NCBI GenBank assembly: GCA_947630125.1
Contig: CANRGO010000012.1
Location: 1 to 40,065 of the forward strand
Origin: an uncultured Lachnospiraceae bacterium
Lineage (GTDB): Bacteria; Bacillota; Clostridia; Lachnospirales; Lachnospiraceae
Length of the DNA stretch: 40,065 nucleotides
Direction of reading: 5' to 3'
A model generated the notes under the pieces. That model was not told where the DNA came from and did no database searches. It was given only the letters and a program-made list of their open reading frames with translations. The position numbers and the translations under genes were made by a program. Shown one piece after another: positions 9,778 to 18,669 of the stretch (position 1 is the first letter of the stretch; every line of letters begins with the position of its first letter).

Positions 9778-10968
9778 ATGATGGTTGATGAAATGAAGCA
9801 ACACCTGAAGGAAGTAATTATTCCTTTTTGGAAAAGTTTGAAGGATGAAGAATGTGGCGGTTTTTATGGGTACTTGGATTATGATTTGAACTTGGATAAG
9901 AAGGCGGTAAAAGGCTGTATCTTAAACAGTAGAATTACCTGGTTTTTCTCCCAGGCATATCTGGTTTTAAAAGACATTGGAGAACTAGATGAAAGTTTGC
10001 TTGCAATGGCAAATCATGGTTTCTCATTTATGGAACAATACTGTATGGATCAGGAGTTTGGTGGCATTTACTGGTCTATGAATTTTGATGGGAGTCCAAA
10101 TGAAACGATAAAACATACCTATAACCAGGCCTTCTCAATTTATGCCTTATCTGCCTTTTATGAAGCTACCGGAAACCAAAAAGCGCTAAAGATGGCAATG
10201 GAGTTGTTCGAAATAATTGAAACCAAGTGTCGTGATGAAGAAGGATATTTAGAGTCTTTTAATCGAGAGTTTGAATTGACAGATAATGAAAAACTTTCAG
10301 AAAATGGAGTAATTGCATATCGTACCATGAATACCTTGCTTCATGTGTTTGAGGCTTATACAGAATTATATAAAGTAACCCAGGAAGAAAAAGTAAAAGA
10401 GAAACTGCTTTGGATGATGGATATATTTGCGGATAAAATGTATAATCCAATACTTCGCCGACAAGAAGTGTTCTTCGATAAGGACTATAACAGTTTGATT
10501 GATTTACATTCTTATGGACATGATATTGAAACAGCCTGGTTAATTGACCGAGGGGTAGAAGTGGTAGGTAGAAAAGATTATGAAAGTAAGATAACTCCAA
10601 TTACAGCAGCATTGACGAAAGAAATTTTTGAAGTGGCTTTTAATGGAGACTCTCTTCATAATGAATGTGAAAATGGTCATGTAAATACCTCCAGAATCTG
10701 GTGGGTTCAGGCGGAAAGTGTGGTAGGATTTTTAAATGGATATCAAAAAGATCCAGATCGTGTAGAATACATGGCAGCAGCAAAGAAACAATGGAATTAT
10801 ATAAAAGAATTTATGATTGATACTAGAAAAGGCAGTGAATGGTACTGGGAAGTGGATATGAATGGTCAACCAACCAGTAAAAAACCAATTGTTGAACCAT
10901 GGAAATGTCCATATCATAATGGACGTATGTGTTTGGAAGTTATTAGGAGGGCTAAATATGTTAAATAA
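9778..10968 (+). CDS. Cellobiose/mannobiose 2-epimerase (AGE superfamily)
   Basis: The 396-residue protein is an all-alpha barrel of the N-acylglucosamine 2-epimerase superfamily, of cellobiose 2-epimerase length. Three histidines fit the catalytic set of that enzyme: His189 in LLHVFEAY, His248 in HSYGHDIE and His380 in [15 protein letters not shown] is also typical. In mannan pathways it epimerises the reducing sugar of beta-1,4-mannobiose to give mannosyl-glucose, the substrate of the GH130 enzyme encoded next. A GAGGAGG site precedes the start, and ATG at 9778 or 9781 could be used. The gene overlaps the GH130 gene by 11 bases, which fits tight coupling of the two steps. Confidence 0.93.
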   Translation: MMVDEMKQHLKEVIIPFWKSLKDEECGGFYGYLDYDLNLDKKAVKGCILNSRITWFFSQAYLVLKDIGELDESLLAMANHGFSFMEQYCMDQEFGGIYWSMNFDGSPNETIKHTYNQAFSIYALSAFYEATGNQKALKMAMELFEIIETKCRDEEGYLESFNREFELTDNEKLSENGVIAYRTMNTLLHVFEAYTELYKVTQEEKVKEKLLWMMDIFADKMYNPILRRQEVFFDKDYNSLIDLHSYGHDIETAWLIDRGVEVVGRKDYESKITPITAALTKEIFEVAFNGDSLHNECENGHVNTSRIWWVQAESVVGFLNGYQKDPDRVEYMAAAKKQWNYIKEFMIDTRKGSEWYWEVDMNGQPTSKKPIVEPWKCPYHNGRMCLEVIRRAKYVK

Positions 10969-12133
10969 AATGTATGCAGAGTTATTAGAGAAATATGAAG
11001 AAGTGGTAACGAAAAAAAATGAAAAATCAGATTTTTATAATGGAATCTATGATCGTTATAAAAATCCAGTATTAACCAGAGAACACATCCCACTTCATTG
11101 GAAATTTGATTTAAATCCGGAGACCAATCCTTTCTTTATGGAGCGCCTGGGTGTAAATGCGGTTATGAACTCTGGTGCAATTGAGTTAAATGGGAAATAT
11201 TATCTAGTTGTAAGAATTGAAGGAAATGATCGAAAATCCTTCTTTGGTGTAGCAGAAAGTGATAATGGGATTGATGGATTCCGTTTCTGGGATTATCCAA
11301 TTCTGTTGCCAGATACTTGCAAAGAAGAAACCAATGTATATGATATGAGATTAACCAAACATGAAGATGGCTTTATTTATGGAGTGTTTTGCTCCGAAAG
11401 TAAGGACACCTCATCAAATGATCTCTCGGCAGCAGTTGCAGCAGCAGGCATCGTAAGAACGAAGGATTTGATTACCTGGGAGAGGTTGGAGAATTTAAAA
11501 ACATTGCGTTCTCCACAGCAGCGAAACGTAGTGTTGCATCCTGAGTTTGTCAATGGAAAATATGCTTTCTATACCAGACCTATGGATGATTTTATCAACA
11601 CGGGCAGTGGCGGTGGTATCGGTTTTGGCTTATGCGATAACATTGAAAAGGCAGTAATCGATGAAGAGATTTTAACCAGTCAGAGAAAGTACCATACCAT
11701 TACAGAGGCAAAAAATGGAGCAGGAGCGGTACCAATCAAAACCAAAAGAGGTTGGATTCATATTGCTCATGGCGTACGAAATACTGCGGCAGGTCTTCGC
11801 TATGTAATTTATGCATTTGCTACAGATTTAGCAGAACCTACCAAAGTGATTGCAGAACCAAGCGGTCTGTTAATTGGTCCTATGGGTGGAGAAAGAGTTG
11901 GAGATGTTTCAAATGTTGTATTTACCAATGGGGCGATTGCCAAGGATAATGGTGAGGTTTTCATCTATTATGCATCAAGCGATACAAGAATGCATGTTGC
12001 AACGACTACCATTGATAAACTGATAGATTATGTTTTTGAAACACCTTCAGATCCACTTCGCAGTGTGGAATGCGTAGCACAAAGATGCTCACTGATTGAA
12101 AAAAATCTGGAATATCTTAAAAAACAGTCATAA
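10958..12133 (+). CDS. GH130 4-O-beta-D-mannosyl-D-glucose phosphorylase
   Basis: I start at the ATG at 10958, which has a perfect AGGAGG at 10945-10950; the open frame reaches back further but runs over the epimerase gene. The 391-residue protein is a five-bladed propeller of the GH130_1 type, with the predicted catalytic Asp129 in VYDMRL and the phosphate-pocket region [12 protein letters not shown]. It should split mannosyl-glucose with phosphate into mannose-1-phosphate and glucose in the cytoplasm. It is directly coupled to the epimerase gene, which makes its substrate. It is the last gene of the operon and is followed by a structured 350-base gap. Confidence 0.94.
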   Translation: MLNKMYAELLEKYEEVVTKKNEKSDFYNGIYDRYKNPVLTREHIPLHWKFDLNPETNPFFMERLGVNAVMNSGAIELNGKYYLVVRIEGNDRKSFFGVAESDNGIDGFRFWDYPILLPDTCKEETNVYDMRLTKHEDGFIYGVFCSESKDTSSNDLSAAVAAAGIVRTKDLITWERLENLKTLRSPQQRNVVLHPEFVNGKYAFYTRPMDDFINTGSGGGIGFGLCDNIEKAVIDEEILTSQRKYHTITEAKNGAGAVPIKTKRGWIHIAHGVRNTAAGLRYVIYAFATDLAEPTKVIAEPSGLLIGPMGGERVGDVSNVVFTNGAIAKDNGEVFIYYASSDTRMHVATTTIDKLIDYVFETPSDPLRSVECVAQRCSLIEKNLEYLKKQS

Positions 12134-12163
12134 TTAAGTAAATACATATATTTTAACCTATAA

Positions 12164-12228
12164 AAAAGAAGTTATTTTTTTCAAAGAAACTTTTAAAAAA
12201 GTTTTTGGAGAGAAAGGTAACTTCTTTT
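12164..12228 (+). terminator. Nested hairpin, probable terminator of the catabolic operon
   Basis: AAAAGAAGTTA at 12164-12174 pairs exactly with TAACTTCTTTT at 12218-12228. Inside it, AAACTTTT (12187-12194) pairs with AAAAGTTT (12197-12204). The 3' arm ends in T-rich sequence but not in a clean T tract. It lies 30 bases after the GH130 stop. It may be a terminator, an RNA-stabilising structure, or both. Confidence 0.55.
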
Positions 12229-12295
12229 ATTTACCTTTGTTAAGTAAAATCAGGTTACGTAACTTTATAGCATGTAAAAAAAATAGGTTAAAATT

Positions 12296-12310
12296 TGTGA
12301 ATATTTCACA
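12296..12310. promoter_or_regulatory. Palindromic operator-like site TGTGAA-TAT-TTCACA
   Basis: The arms TGTGAA and TTCACA are perfect inverted repeats around a 3-base centre, and partial symmetry continues into flanking AAATTT and AAATTT. The site lies 26 bases upstream of the -35 box at 12337, which fits activator binding or looping repression. The form resembles CRP/FNR-type sites, but the cognate protein is unknown. A second perfect palindrome, GTTACGTAAC, lies at 12254-12263. Confidence 0.45.
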
Positions 12311-12336
12311 GAAATTTTATATTTACATAGAACATC

Positions 12337-12365
12337 TTGATAAATTTGCTTTGTCGTAGTATTCT
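12337..12365 (+). promoter_or_regulatory. Sigma-A promoter of the mannanase/transport operon
   Basis: TTGATA (12337-12342) and TATTCT (12360-12365) are separated by exactly 17 bases. Transcription would start near 12372, giving a leader of about 115 bases before the GH26 start at 12486. The leader carries two TTAAGTAAA copies and an AAGGGGAAAG ribosome site. Confidence 0.6.
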
Positions 12366-12485
12366 AAACTCATAAATAGAGTAAATTTAAGTTGATATTT
12401 AAGTAAATGAAATCCCTATTTAAGTTAATTAAAGTTAATTGTTAAGTAAAAAGTAAAATAAATTAAGGGGAAAGAACTTAAAAAC

Positions 12486-13994
12486 ATGAAAAATAAGGTT
12501 ATTTATTTATTGTTAGGTACTTTATTCCTAGTAATTCTTACAGGTTGTGGCTCCAGTAATAAAAATGATGAACATGACACGACACAGGAAGAAATCGTGG
12601 TGATAGAACCACCGGTTATTTATGAAGCAGAACAGGCGGATTTATCAGGAGGGGTTATGATTGATACAAAGAAAGAGTCCTATAGTGGAACTGGTTATGT
12701 GAATGGTTTTTCTGTAGATGAAGATGGCTGTCATTTTCAAGTTACCATAAAGGAAGCTGGTTTTTATGATTTTAATTTTATAAGTGCAAGTGAAGGCGGA
12801 TACAAAGAAAATATTGTTATGCTGGATCAGGAGAAAATGGGAACTGTTTCTATAGAGAGCACAGATTTTTCCGATTCTGTTTTAAACAGAATTTATCTGA
12901 CAGAGGGAGAACATGTTGTTTCCTATGTGAAGTATTGGGGCTACGTTAGATTAGATCGACTGGAGATTTCAAAGTCTCCTGCTTTAGCAGAAGATGTCTA
13001 TGAGGTAAGTGCGAAACTGGTGAATGAGAATGCTGGGGATGAAGCAAAACGTCTGATGAGTTATCTGACAGATATCTATGGAGAATACTTTTTAAGTGGG
13101 CAATATAGCGATGGAATGTATTCGAAGGATATGGCCTGTATCTGGAAAGAGAATGGGAACCAATATCCAGCTGTTCTAGGACTTGATCTAATCGAATATA
13201 CACCTTCAAGAGTTTCCCATGGAAGTACATCGAAAGCAGTTGAACATGCCATAGAATTTTGGGAAAAAGGTGGAATTGTTACTTTCTGCTGGCACTGGAA
13301 TGCACCAGAAAAATATTTAAAAGACCCATGGTATAGTGGCTTTTACACAGAATACACAGATATTGATTTAGAGAAAATAATGAATGGGGAAGACCAGGAA
13401 GAGTATGACCTGTTAATGCAAGACATTGATGCCATTGCAAAGCAATTGCTGATCCTACAGGATGCAGGCGTTCCGGTACTTTGGAGACCTCTTCATGAAG
13501 CCAGCGGAGGCTGGTTTTGGTGGGGAGCTAAGGGAGCAGAGCCATATTTAAAATTATATAAACTATTATATGAACGCTTAACCAATGAATATCAACTAAA
13601 CAATTTGATTTGGATTTGGAATGGTCAGGACAAAGACTGGTATCCAGGAGATGAATATGTGGATGTGATCGGGGAAGATATTTATCCTGGGGAACAGGTA
13701 TATAGCTCTCAAATGCCAAAATATTTAGAAGCACTGGAGTATACGGATGCAAATAAAATGATTGTGCTTTCAGAGAATGGTTGTTTGTTCGATCCGGATT
13801 TGGCAATTAGAGATGGAGCTATGTGGGGATTTTTTGCAACCTGGAGCGGAGAGTTTGTAAGTAAAGCAGGTGGACTTAATATTTATTCTGAACAATACAC
13901 AGACAAAGAGATGTTGAAAAAAGTGTATGCTCATGAAAAGGTCCTTACCTTGGATGAATTACCAGACTTAAAAACCTATGAAATAAAGGAATAA
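12486..13994 (+). CDS. GH26 endo-beta-1,4-mannanase lipoprotein with CBM35-like domain
   Basis: The 502-residue protein begins with a lipoprotein signal ending in the lipobox LTGC, so the mature enzyme is anchored to the outer face of the membrane. Residues about 45-165 form a CBM35/CBM6-like beta-sandwich (YEAEQADLSGG start, IYLTEGEH near the end). Residues about 180-490 are a GH26 barrel with acid/base Glu338 in RPLHEASGGWFWWG and nucleophile Glu430 in VLSENG. It should cut mannan backbones into oligosaccharides at the cell surface. It is the first gene after the promoter at 12337, ahead of the transport genes. The ribosome site is about 15 bases upstream, which is longer than usual. Confidence 0.94.
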   Translation: MKNKVIYLLLGTLFLVILTGCGSSNKNDEHDTTQEEIVVIEPPVIYEAEQADLSGGVMIDTKKESYSGTGYVNGFSVDEDGCHFQVTIKEAGFYDFNFISASEGGYKENIVMLDQEKMGTVSIESTDFSDSVLNRIYLTEGEHVVSYVKYWGYVRLDRLEISKSPALAEDVYEVSAKLVNENAGDEAKRLMSYLTDIYGEYFLSGQYSDGMYSKDMACIWKENGNQYPAVLGLDLIEYTPSRVSHGSTSKAVEHAIEFWEKGGIVTFCWHWNAPEKYLKDPWYSGFYTEYTDIDLEKIMNGEDQEEYDLLMQDIDAIAKQLLILQDAGVPVLWRPLHEASGGWFWWGAKGAEPYLKLYKLLYERLTNEYQLNNLIWIWNGQDKDWYPGDEYVDVIGEDIYPGEQVYSSQMPKYLEALEYTDANKMIVLSENGCLFDPDLAIRDGAMWGFFATWSGEFVSKAGGLNIYSEQYTDKEMLKKVYAHEKVLTLDELPDLKTYEIKE

Positions 13995-14012
13995 AACAGA
14001 GGATGTGAAGTG

Positions 14013-14654
14013 ATGAAACAATTATTTCGTTTGGATGGCGCTTTGTTGCAATGGATGACTACGCTGGGGCATATGATTCTGGTGAGTATTTTCTGGATCA
14101 TAGGTTGTCTGCCTATCATAACCATTGGTACTTCTACAACAGCTCTTTATTATGCAACTGTCAAATCCATTAAAAAAGGAAGAAGTTATGTATGGACGGA
14201 ATTTTGGCAGGCCTATAAAAGAAATTTTGTAAAGGGAAGCGTGATTACAAGTATCGTTGTTCTGATTGGGTCATTGTTTTATATTAATCGAAATATTTTT
14301 CTGGAAACAAGGGATCCTGGACAGGGAAGAATGCTGCTTCTCTTTGGTGTGTGTTTAGTCTTGCTTGCTGCAGTGTTAGTGTACCTTTTTCCCGTGATGT
14401 CCAGATTCCAGATGAAACTTTCCGCCATGCTTGGCTTGAGTTTTGTAATGTCTTTAAAATATTTACCGTTTACTGTATTGCTCCTTATGTCAACGTTGCT
14501 TGTGGCGTGGGCGCAGATAATGGTATTACCCTGGCCATTGATTTTTGTGGTGCCAGCTGGTCTTTGTTATGTGAATTCTTATTTGATTGAAAAGGTGTTA
14601 AAGGCTTATACGCCAAAACCGGCAGACTCAGAAGATGCCTGGTATTACGAATAA
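14013..14654 (+). CDS. YesL/DUF624-family membrane protein, copy 1
   Basis: The 213-residue protein has about five hydrophobic segments and the DUF624 (YesL) signature around CLPIITIGTSTTALYYA, plus the conserved ending DAWYYE. I prefer the ATG at 14013; a GTG at 14010 directly before it has slightly better spacing to the AGAGG site. YesL proteins are repeatedly encoded beside carbohydrate ABC importers in Firmicutes, but their function is unknown. Here it lies between the mannanase gene and the CBM-solute-binding fusion. A paralogue of nearly the same length lies at 29687-30331. Confidence 0.88.
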   Translation: MKQLFRLDGALLQWMTTLGHMILVSIFWIIGCLPIITIGTSTTALYYATVKSIKKGRSYVWTEFWQAYKRNFVKGSVITSIVVLIGSLFYINRNIFLETRDPGQGRMLLLFGVCLVLLAAVLVYLFPVMSRFQMKLSAMLGLSFVMSLKYLPFTVLLLMSTLLVAWAQIMVLPWPLIFVVPAGLCYVNSYLIEKVLKAYTPKPADSEDAWYYE

Positions 14655-14671
14655 AGCACGGGGGTAAGGAA

Positions 14672-17600
14672 ATGGCTTACGTTAGGTTAGCAGAAAAATT
14701 TGCAAAAGCAGTTGTTCTAAGTTCGTTTTTGGGAGTGTTTTTATGTGCACATGTGGATGTGGAAGCAAAGACAACGTTTTCTCAACAGGAGTATCAATAT
14801 CGAATTGGAACCTATTCCATAGATGATTCTATTTTACACTATCAGGATTATCAGGCACAATTTGAATCGTCATTTCCGGACGGAGAATATGAAATGAAGG
14901 GGTCTTCCTTTGTTCGTTATGAAGAGGATGGGGTAAGTTTAGAGCCTGAAATTCTTTCCAACTACATGGATATACCTGGTGGTGGGGATGCTGTGGTAAC
15001 CAAAGAAAACAGTCTGATTGAATATGAGGTTCAAATAGAAGAAGAAGGATTTTATAATCTTTCCTTATTATATTATCCAATTGCCGGAAATAGTGCACAG
15101 ATTCAACGTTCCATATTTATAGACGGGGTTCTGCCTTATGATCAGCTGGCGTTGGTAGAGTTTGCAAGAATTTGGACCAATGAAATAGTGGAATCTTATG
15201 AAAATGAAGATGGCATAATGGTTAAAAAATGGAACGTGGATAATCAGGGAAATGATTTGAAACCTTCTTCCATAGAAGCCCCTGAGTGGGTGGAAACCAA
15301 TATGTATGATGCAGAAGGTTATATTACAACACCCCTATCCATTTATCTAACCAAAGGAAGCCATACGATTACATTTGTCTCTCAGAGAGAACCCATGGTA
15401 ATTGGTGCGTTGAAACTGAATAATTTAAAACCACTAAAAACGTACGACGAAACGAAAGCAGAACTGGATGCTAGTGGAGTTACTGACAGTCATGGGCAGC
15501 TAATCAGAATTGAAGCTGAAAATGTGAACAAAACTTCATCTCAGATGCTATATCCGCAGCAAGATCAAGGTTCTCCTGCTATATATCCTTCCAGTGCCAA
15601 GGCATTAAAAAATAATTCCATTGGAGGAAATTCCTGGAGACTCATAGGGCAGTGGTTGGAATATGAATTTGAGGTACAGGAAGAAGGATATTATCATATC
15701 GCTCTTTATGCAAAGCAGAATTTTTCCAGAGGAACTTATGTTTCCAGAAAAATATATCTTGATGGTCAGGTTCCTTTTCAGGAACTCAATAACTATGGCT
15801 TCTCCTATGAACAAAACTGGAGAGAGGATGTGTTATCAGATAAAGAGGGAGAACCTTATAAAATTTATCTGACAAAGGGAACCCATACTCTTCGTATGGA
15901 AGCTGTTTTGGGAGATTTTTCCCAAGTAATTAGTGAAGTTCAAGAATCCGTGACAGCGCTAAATTCCATTTATCGAAAAGTAATCCGCATTACAGGGGTT
16001 GCTCCTGATGTTTATCGAGATTATCAAATAGAGACTTCCTTACCCGAATTAGAACAGGAACTAATAGCGGTTCGTGATAAATTAAGTAATGCCATAACGA
16101 ATCTTCGAGAGTTTGCAGGAAAAGGCAGCGATAAGGAAAGTGTTCTTCGTACCATGAGAGATCAGCTCAATGAGTTGATTGAAGATCAAGAACGTTTTGT
16201 GGAGGTCATTGCTTCCTATAAAGTAAATATGAGGGCAACAGGAAACTGGATTACCTCTGCGATTCAACAACCTCTTCAGTTAGACAGAATCTATATCTAT
16301 TCGCCAGATGAAACAACGGATATTTCGAATACAGGTTTTTTTGCAAAAGTATTTTATGAAGTAAAACGACTTTTTTATTCCTTTATCATTGACTATAACC
16401 AGATTGGAAATGTAGCAAAAGAAAGTGAAGCAAAAGAAGCTGACACCATAACACTCTGGATTGGTTCGGGAAGAGATCAGGCCAATGTAATCAAATCCTT
16501 AATTGATGAAACCTTTACCAATCAGACAGGCATCAATGTAAATGTACAGTTGGTGGATATGAGTACTCTGCTTCGGGCAACTCTGGTTGGAGAAGGACCC
16601 GATGTTGCGATTCAGGTGGCAAATACCACGGGTATTGCAGGAGCGGTACTGAATACTGGAAATGATACACCGGTTAATTATGGACTTCGAAATGCAGTCT
16701 TAGATTTAACCATGTTTGAAGATTTAGAAGAAGTAAAACAAAGATTTCCGGAAAGTGCAATGGTAGCGTTTGAGTTTGACTCGGCAACCTATGGCTTACC
16801 AGAGACTATAACCTTCCCCATGATGTTTTATCGAAAAGATATTTTGTCGGAACTTGGAATGGAAGTACCTACTACCTGGGATGAAGTAAAGGTGGCGATG
16901 ACGATTCTGGCAAAAAATCAAATGGAATTTGCTATGTTGCCTAATGAACAGACCTTTGCTATGTTACTTTTCCAAAACGGTGGAAGATATTATCGAGATG
17001 CTGTAATCGATGGCATATTATATGAAGGAATTACATCGGATCTGGATTCAGATATTGCTGTAAACACCTTTAAACAATATTGTGAATTCTATACCGATTA
17101 CAAATTAGATAAGGAAACCAGTGTGGAAGAACGTTTTCGTACCGGGGAATCGCCAATAATGATTGCAGATTATACAACCTATAATAATTTGATTATATCA
17201 GCTCCAGATTTAAAAGGTTTATGGGATTTTGCACCAGTTCCTGGAGTTGTTTACACCGATGAAAATGGTCAGGAACAGGTCAATCATGCAACAGGTTGTA
17301 CAGGTCTTGCCAGTATCATTATGGCAGATACCGAATACCCAGATGCTTGTTGGGAATTTTTAAAATGGTGGACATCAGCAGAAACGCAGGTGGTATATGG
17401 CAGAGAAATGGAAAGTCTCATGGGAGCATCAGCCAGAGTACCAACCGCTAATTTAGAAGCCTTTGCAAGTCTTCCATGGCCTTTAGAGGATAAAAAAGCA
17501 CTATTGGAACAGCTAGAAGCTGTACAGGGAATCCCACAGGTTCCTGGGGGCTACTACTCTTGGAGAAATGTTAACAATGCCTTCTATAGTGTAACCGTTT

Positions 17601-17728
17601 CAACCAACATTGATACTGCTTCAACTAGAGAAGAGTTAATGGATAAAATAATATTTGTAAACAAAGAAATCGACTTTAAACGGAAAGAATTCAAGCTTCC
17701 GTTAGCAGAAGAAATTGAAACCAAGTAG
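14672..17728 (+). CDS. Exported fusion of two CBM-like domains, a helical stalk and an ABC solute-binding domain
   Basis: The 1018-residue protein has an N-terminal signal peptide, with a likely signal peptidase I site after VEA (residue 32-33); the FLC in it is a poor lipobox. Residues about 35-260 and 276-425 are two beta-sandwich domains of CBM6/35 type, each with an IYLTKGSHT or IYLTKGTHT motif. A charged, mainly helical stretch follows to about 585. From residue 590 to the end it is a family 1 extracellular solute-binding domain (ITLWIGSGRDQANV, TTWDEVK, WEFLKWW). It should deliver sugars to the permeases encoded next. The size is more than twice that of a usual binding protein, and with no lipid or membrane anchor visible its attachment is unclear. 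Confidence 0.88.
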   Translation: MAYVRLAEKFAKAVVLSSFLGVFLCAHVDVEAKTTFSQQEYQYRIGTYSIDDSILHYQDYQAQFESSFPDGEYEMKGSSFVRYEEDGVSLEPEILSNYMDIPGGGDAVVTKENSLIEYEVQIEEEGFYNLSLLYYPIAGNSAQIQRSIFIDGVLPYDQLALVEFARIWTNEIVESYENEDGIMVKKWNVDNQGNDLKPSSIEAPEWVETNMYDAEGYITTPLSIYLTKGSHTITFVSQREPMVIGALKLNNLKPLKTYDETKAELDASGVTDSHGQLIRIEAENVNKTSSQMLYPQQDQGSPAIYPSSAKALKNNSIGGNSWRLIGQWLEYEFEVQEEGYYHIALYAKQNFSRGTYVSRKIYLDGQVPFQELNNYGFSYEQNWREDVLSDKEGEPYKIYLTKGTHTLRMEAVLGDFSQVISEVQESVTALNSIYRKVIRITGVAPDVYRDYQIETSLPELEQELIAVRDKLSNAITNLREFAGKGSDKESVLRTMRDQLNELIEDQERFVEVIASYKVNMRATGNWITSAIQQPLQLDRIYIYSPDETTDISNTGFFAKVFYEVKRLFYSFIIDYNQIGNVAKESEAKEADTITLWIGSGRDQANVIKSLIDETFTNQTGINVNVQLVDMSTLLRATLVGEGPDVAIQVANTTGIAGAVLNTGNDTPVNYGLRNAVLDLTMFEDLEEVKQRFPESAMVAFEFDSATYGLPETITFPMMFYRKDILSELGMEVPTTWDEVKVAMTILAKNQMEFAMLPNEQTFAMLLFQNGGRYYRDAVIDGILYEGITSDLDSDIAVNTFKQYCEFYTDYKLDKETSVEERFRTGESPIMIADYTTYNNLIISAPDLKGLWDFAPVPGVVYTDENGQEQVNHATGCTGLASIIMADTEYPDACWEFLKWWTSAETQVVYGREMESLMGASARVPTANLEAFASLPWPLEDKKALLEQLEAVQGIPQVPGGYYSWRNVNNAFYSVTVSTNIDTASTREELMDKIIFVNKEIDFKRKEFKLPLAEEIETK

Positions 17729-17739
17729 GGGGAAAAAGT

Positions 17740-18669
17740 ATGGCAACAAAAGAAGCGTTAGAACTTGCGAGAAAACAAAAAACGCTGGGATACCGATTAA
17801 AACAAAATAGAGCCTCCTATGTCATGATGGCACCATATTTTATTCTGTTTTTCTTTTTTACCGTTGCACCAGTTGTAATTTCCATCGGATTAAGTTTTAC
17901 CTATTTTAATATGTTAGAAGCTCCAACGTTTGTGGGTTGGGAAAATTATGTTCGTTTGATTTTAGAAGATGACATTTTTATGGTGGCACTGAAAAACACC
18001 ATGTTATTTGCAGTAATCACTGGACCGATTAGTTATTTTCTGTGTCTTCTGTTTGCGTGGATTATCAATGAATTTAATGGAAAACTAAGAGCATTTTTAA
18101 CCTTGATTTTTTATGCACCTTCTATCGTTGGTAATGCATACCTGGTTTGGAATATTATTTTAACCGGAGATCGTTATGGACTTTTGAATGGACTTTTATT
18201 AAGACTTGATATTATCAATGAAGCTAAGGTTTGGATGAAGACCGAGGAGTATATTCTTCCAATTCTGATTGTTGTGCAGTTGTGGTTATCCCTTGGAACC
18301 GGTTTTCTTGCTTTTATAGCTGGTTTGCAAACGGTAGACAGGTCTCTTTATGAGGCGGCAGCGATTGATGGGGTAAAAAATCGTTGGCAGGAGTTGTATT
18401 ATGTTACGCTTCCAGCCATGAAGCCACAGTTGATGTTTGGTGCGGTTATGCAGATAACACAATCCTTTGCAATCGCTGATATTTCCATTAATCTGGCAGG
18501 AAATCCATCCGTGAATTATGCAGGAGCGACAGTGGTAACCCATCTTTTAGATTATGGCTCAACCAAATTTGAAATGGGTTATGCCTCTGCGATTGCAACG
18601 GTGCTATTCCTATTGATGGTTGGAACCAATAAATTTGTACAGAAAATACTGAGAAGGGTGGGAGAATAG
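17740..18669 (+). CDS. Carbohydrate ABC importer permease (MalF-like), pair 1
   Basis: The 309-residue protein has six predicted membrane helices and the cytoplasmic EAA loop (EAAAIDGVKNRWQELYY), through which a permease contacts the ATPase. This marks it as the first membrane subunit of a CUT1-type sugar importer. It follows the CBM-solute-binding fusion by 11 bases, so that protein is its likely donor. The stop codon overlaps the start of the partner permease. No ATPase is encoded nearby, so a shared MsmK/UgpC-like ATPase is presumed (inference from the usual Firmicute arrangement). Confidence 0.93.
   Translation: MATKEALELARKQKTLGYRLKQNRASYVMMAPYFILFFFFTVAPVVISIGLSFTYFNMLEAPTFVGWENYVRLILEDDIFMVALKNTMLFAVITGPISYFLCLLFAWIINEFNGKLRAFLTLIFYAPSIVGNAYLVWNIILTGDRYGLLNGLLLRLDIINEAKVWMKTEEYILPILIVVQLWLSLGTGFLAFIAGLQTVDRSLYEAAAIDGVKNRWQELYYVTLPAMKPQLMFGAVMQITQSFAIADISINLAGNPSVNYAGATVVTHLLDYGSTKFEMGYASAIATVLFLLMVGTNKFVQKILRRVGE

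Larger units (their letters stand above)
12134..12450 (+). repeat. Four dispersed copies of TTAAGTAAA
   Basis: Exact copies of TTAAGTAAA lie at 12134-12142, 12240-12248, 12399-12407 and 12442-12450. Shorter TTAAGT relatives occur near 12387 and 12420. The two last copies fall in the transcribed leader of the mannanase gene. The region is very AT-rich, so some recurrence is expected by chance, but four exact 9-mers in about 320 bases is more than I would expect. Confidence 0.5.
12134..12485 (+). promoter_or_regulatory. Structured AT-rich control region before the mannanase operon
   Basis: No gene fits in this 352-base gap. In order it holds a nested hairpin (12164-12228), a small perfect palindrome GTTACGTAAC (12254-12263), a spaced palindrome (12296-12310), a sigma-A promoter (12337-12365) and a roughly 115-base leader rich in TTAAGT elements. 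This points to a terminator for the catabolic operon followed by a regulated promoter for the surface and transport operon. The parts are listed separately. Confidence 0.7.

Noticed and set aside
10862-10957. Longer N-terminus for the GH130 phosphorylase
   Set aside because: The frame is open but lies over the end of the epimerase gene. A perfect AGGAGG and ATG at 10958 give the family's normal start.
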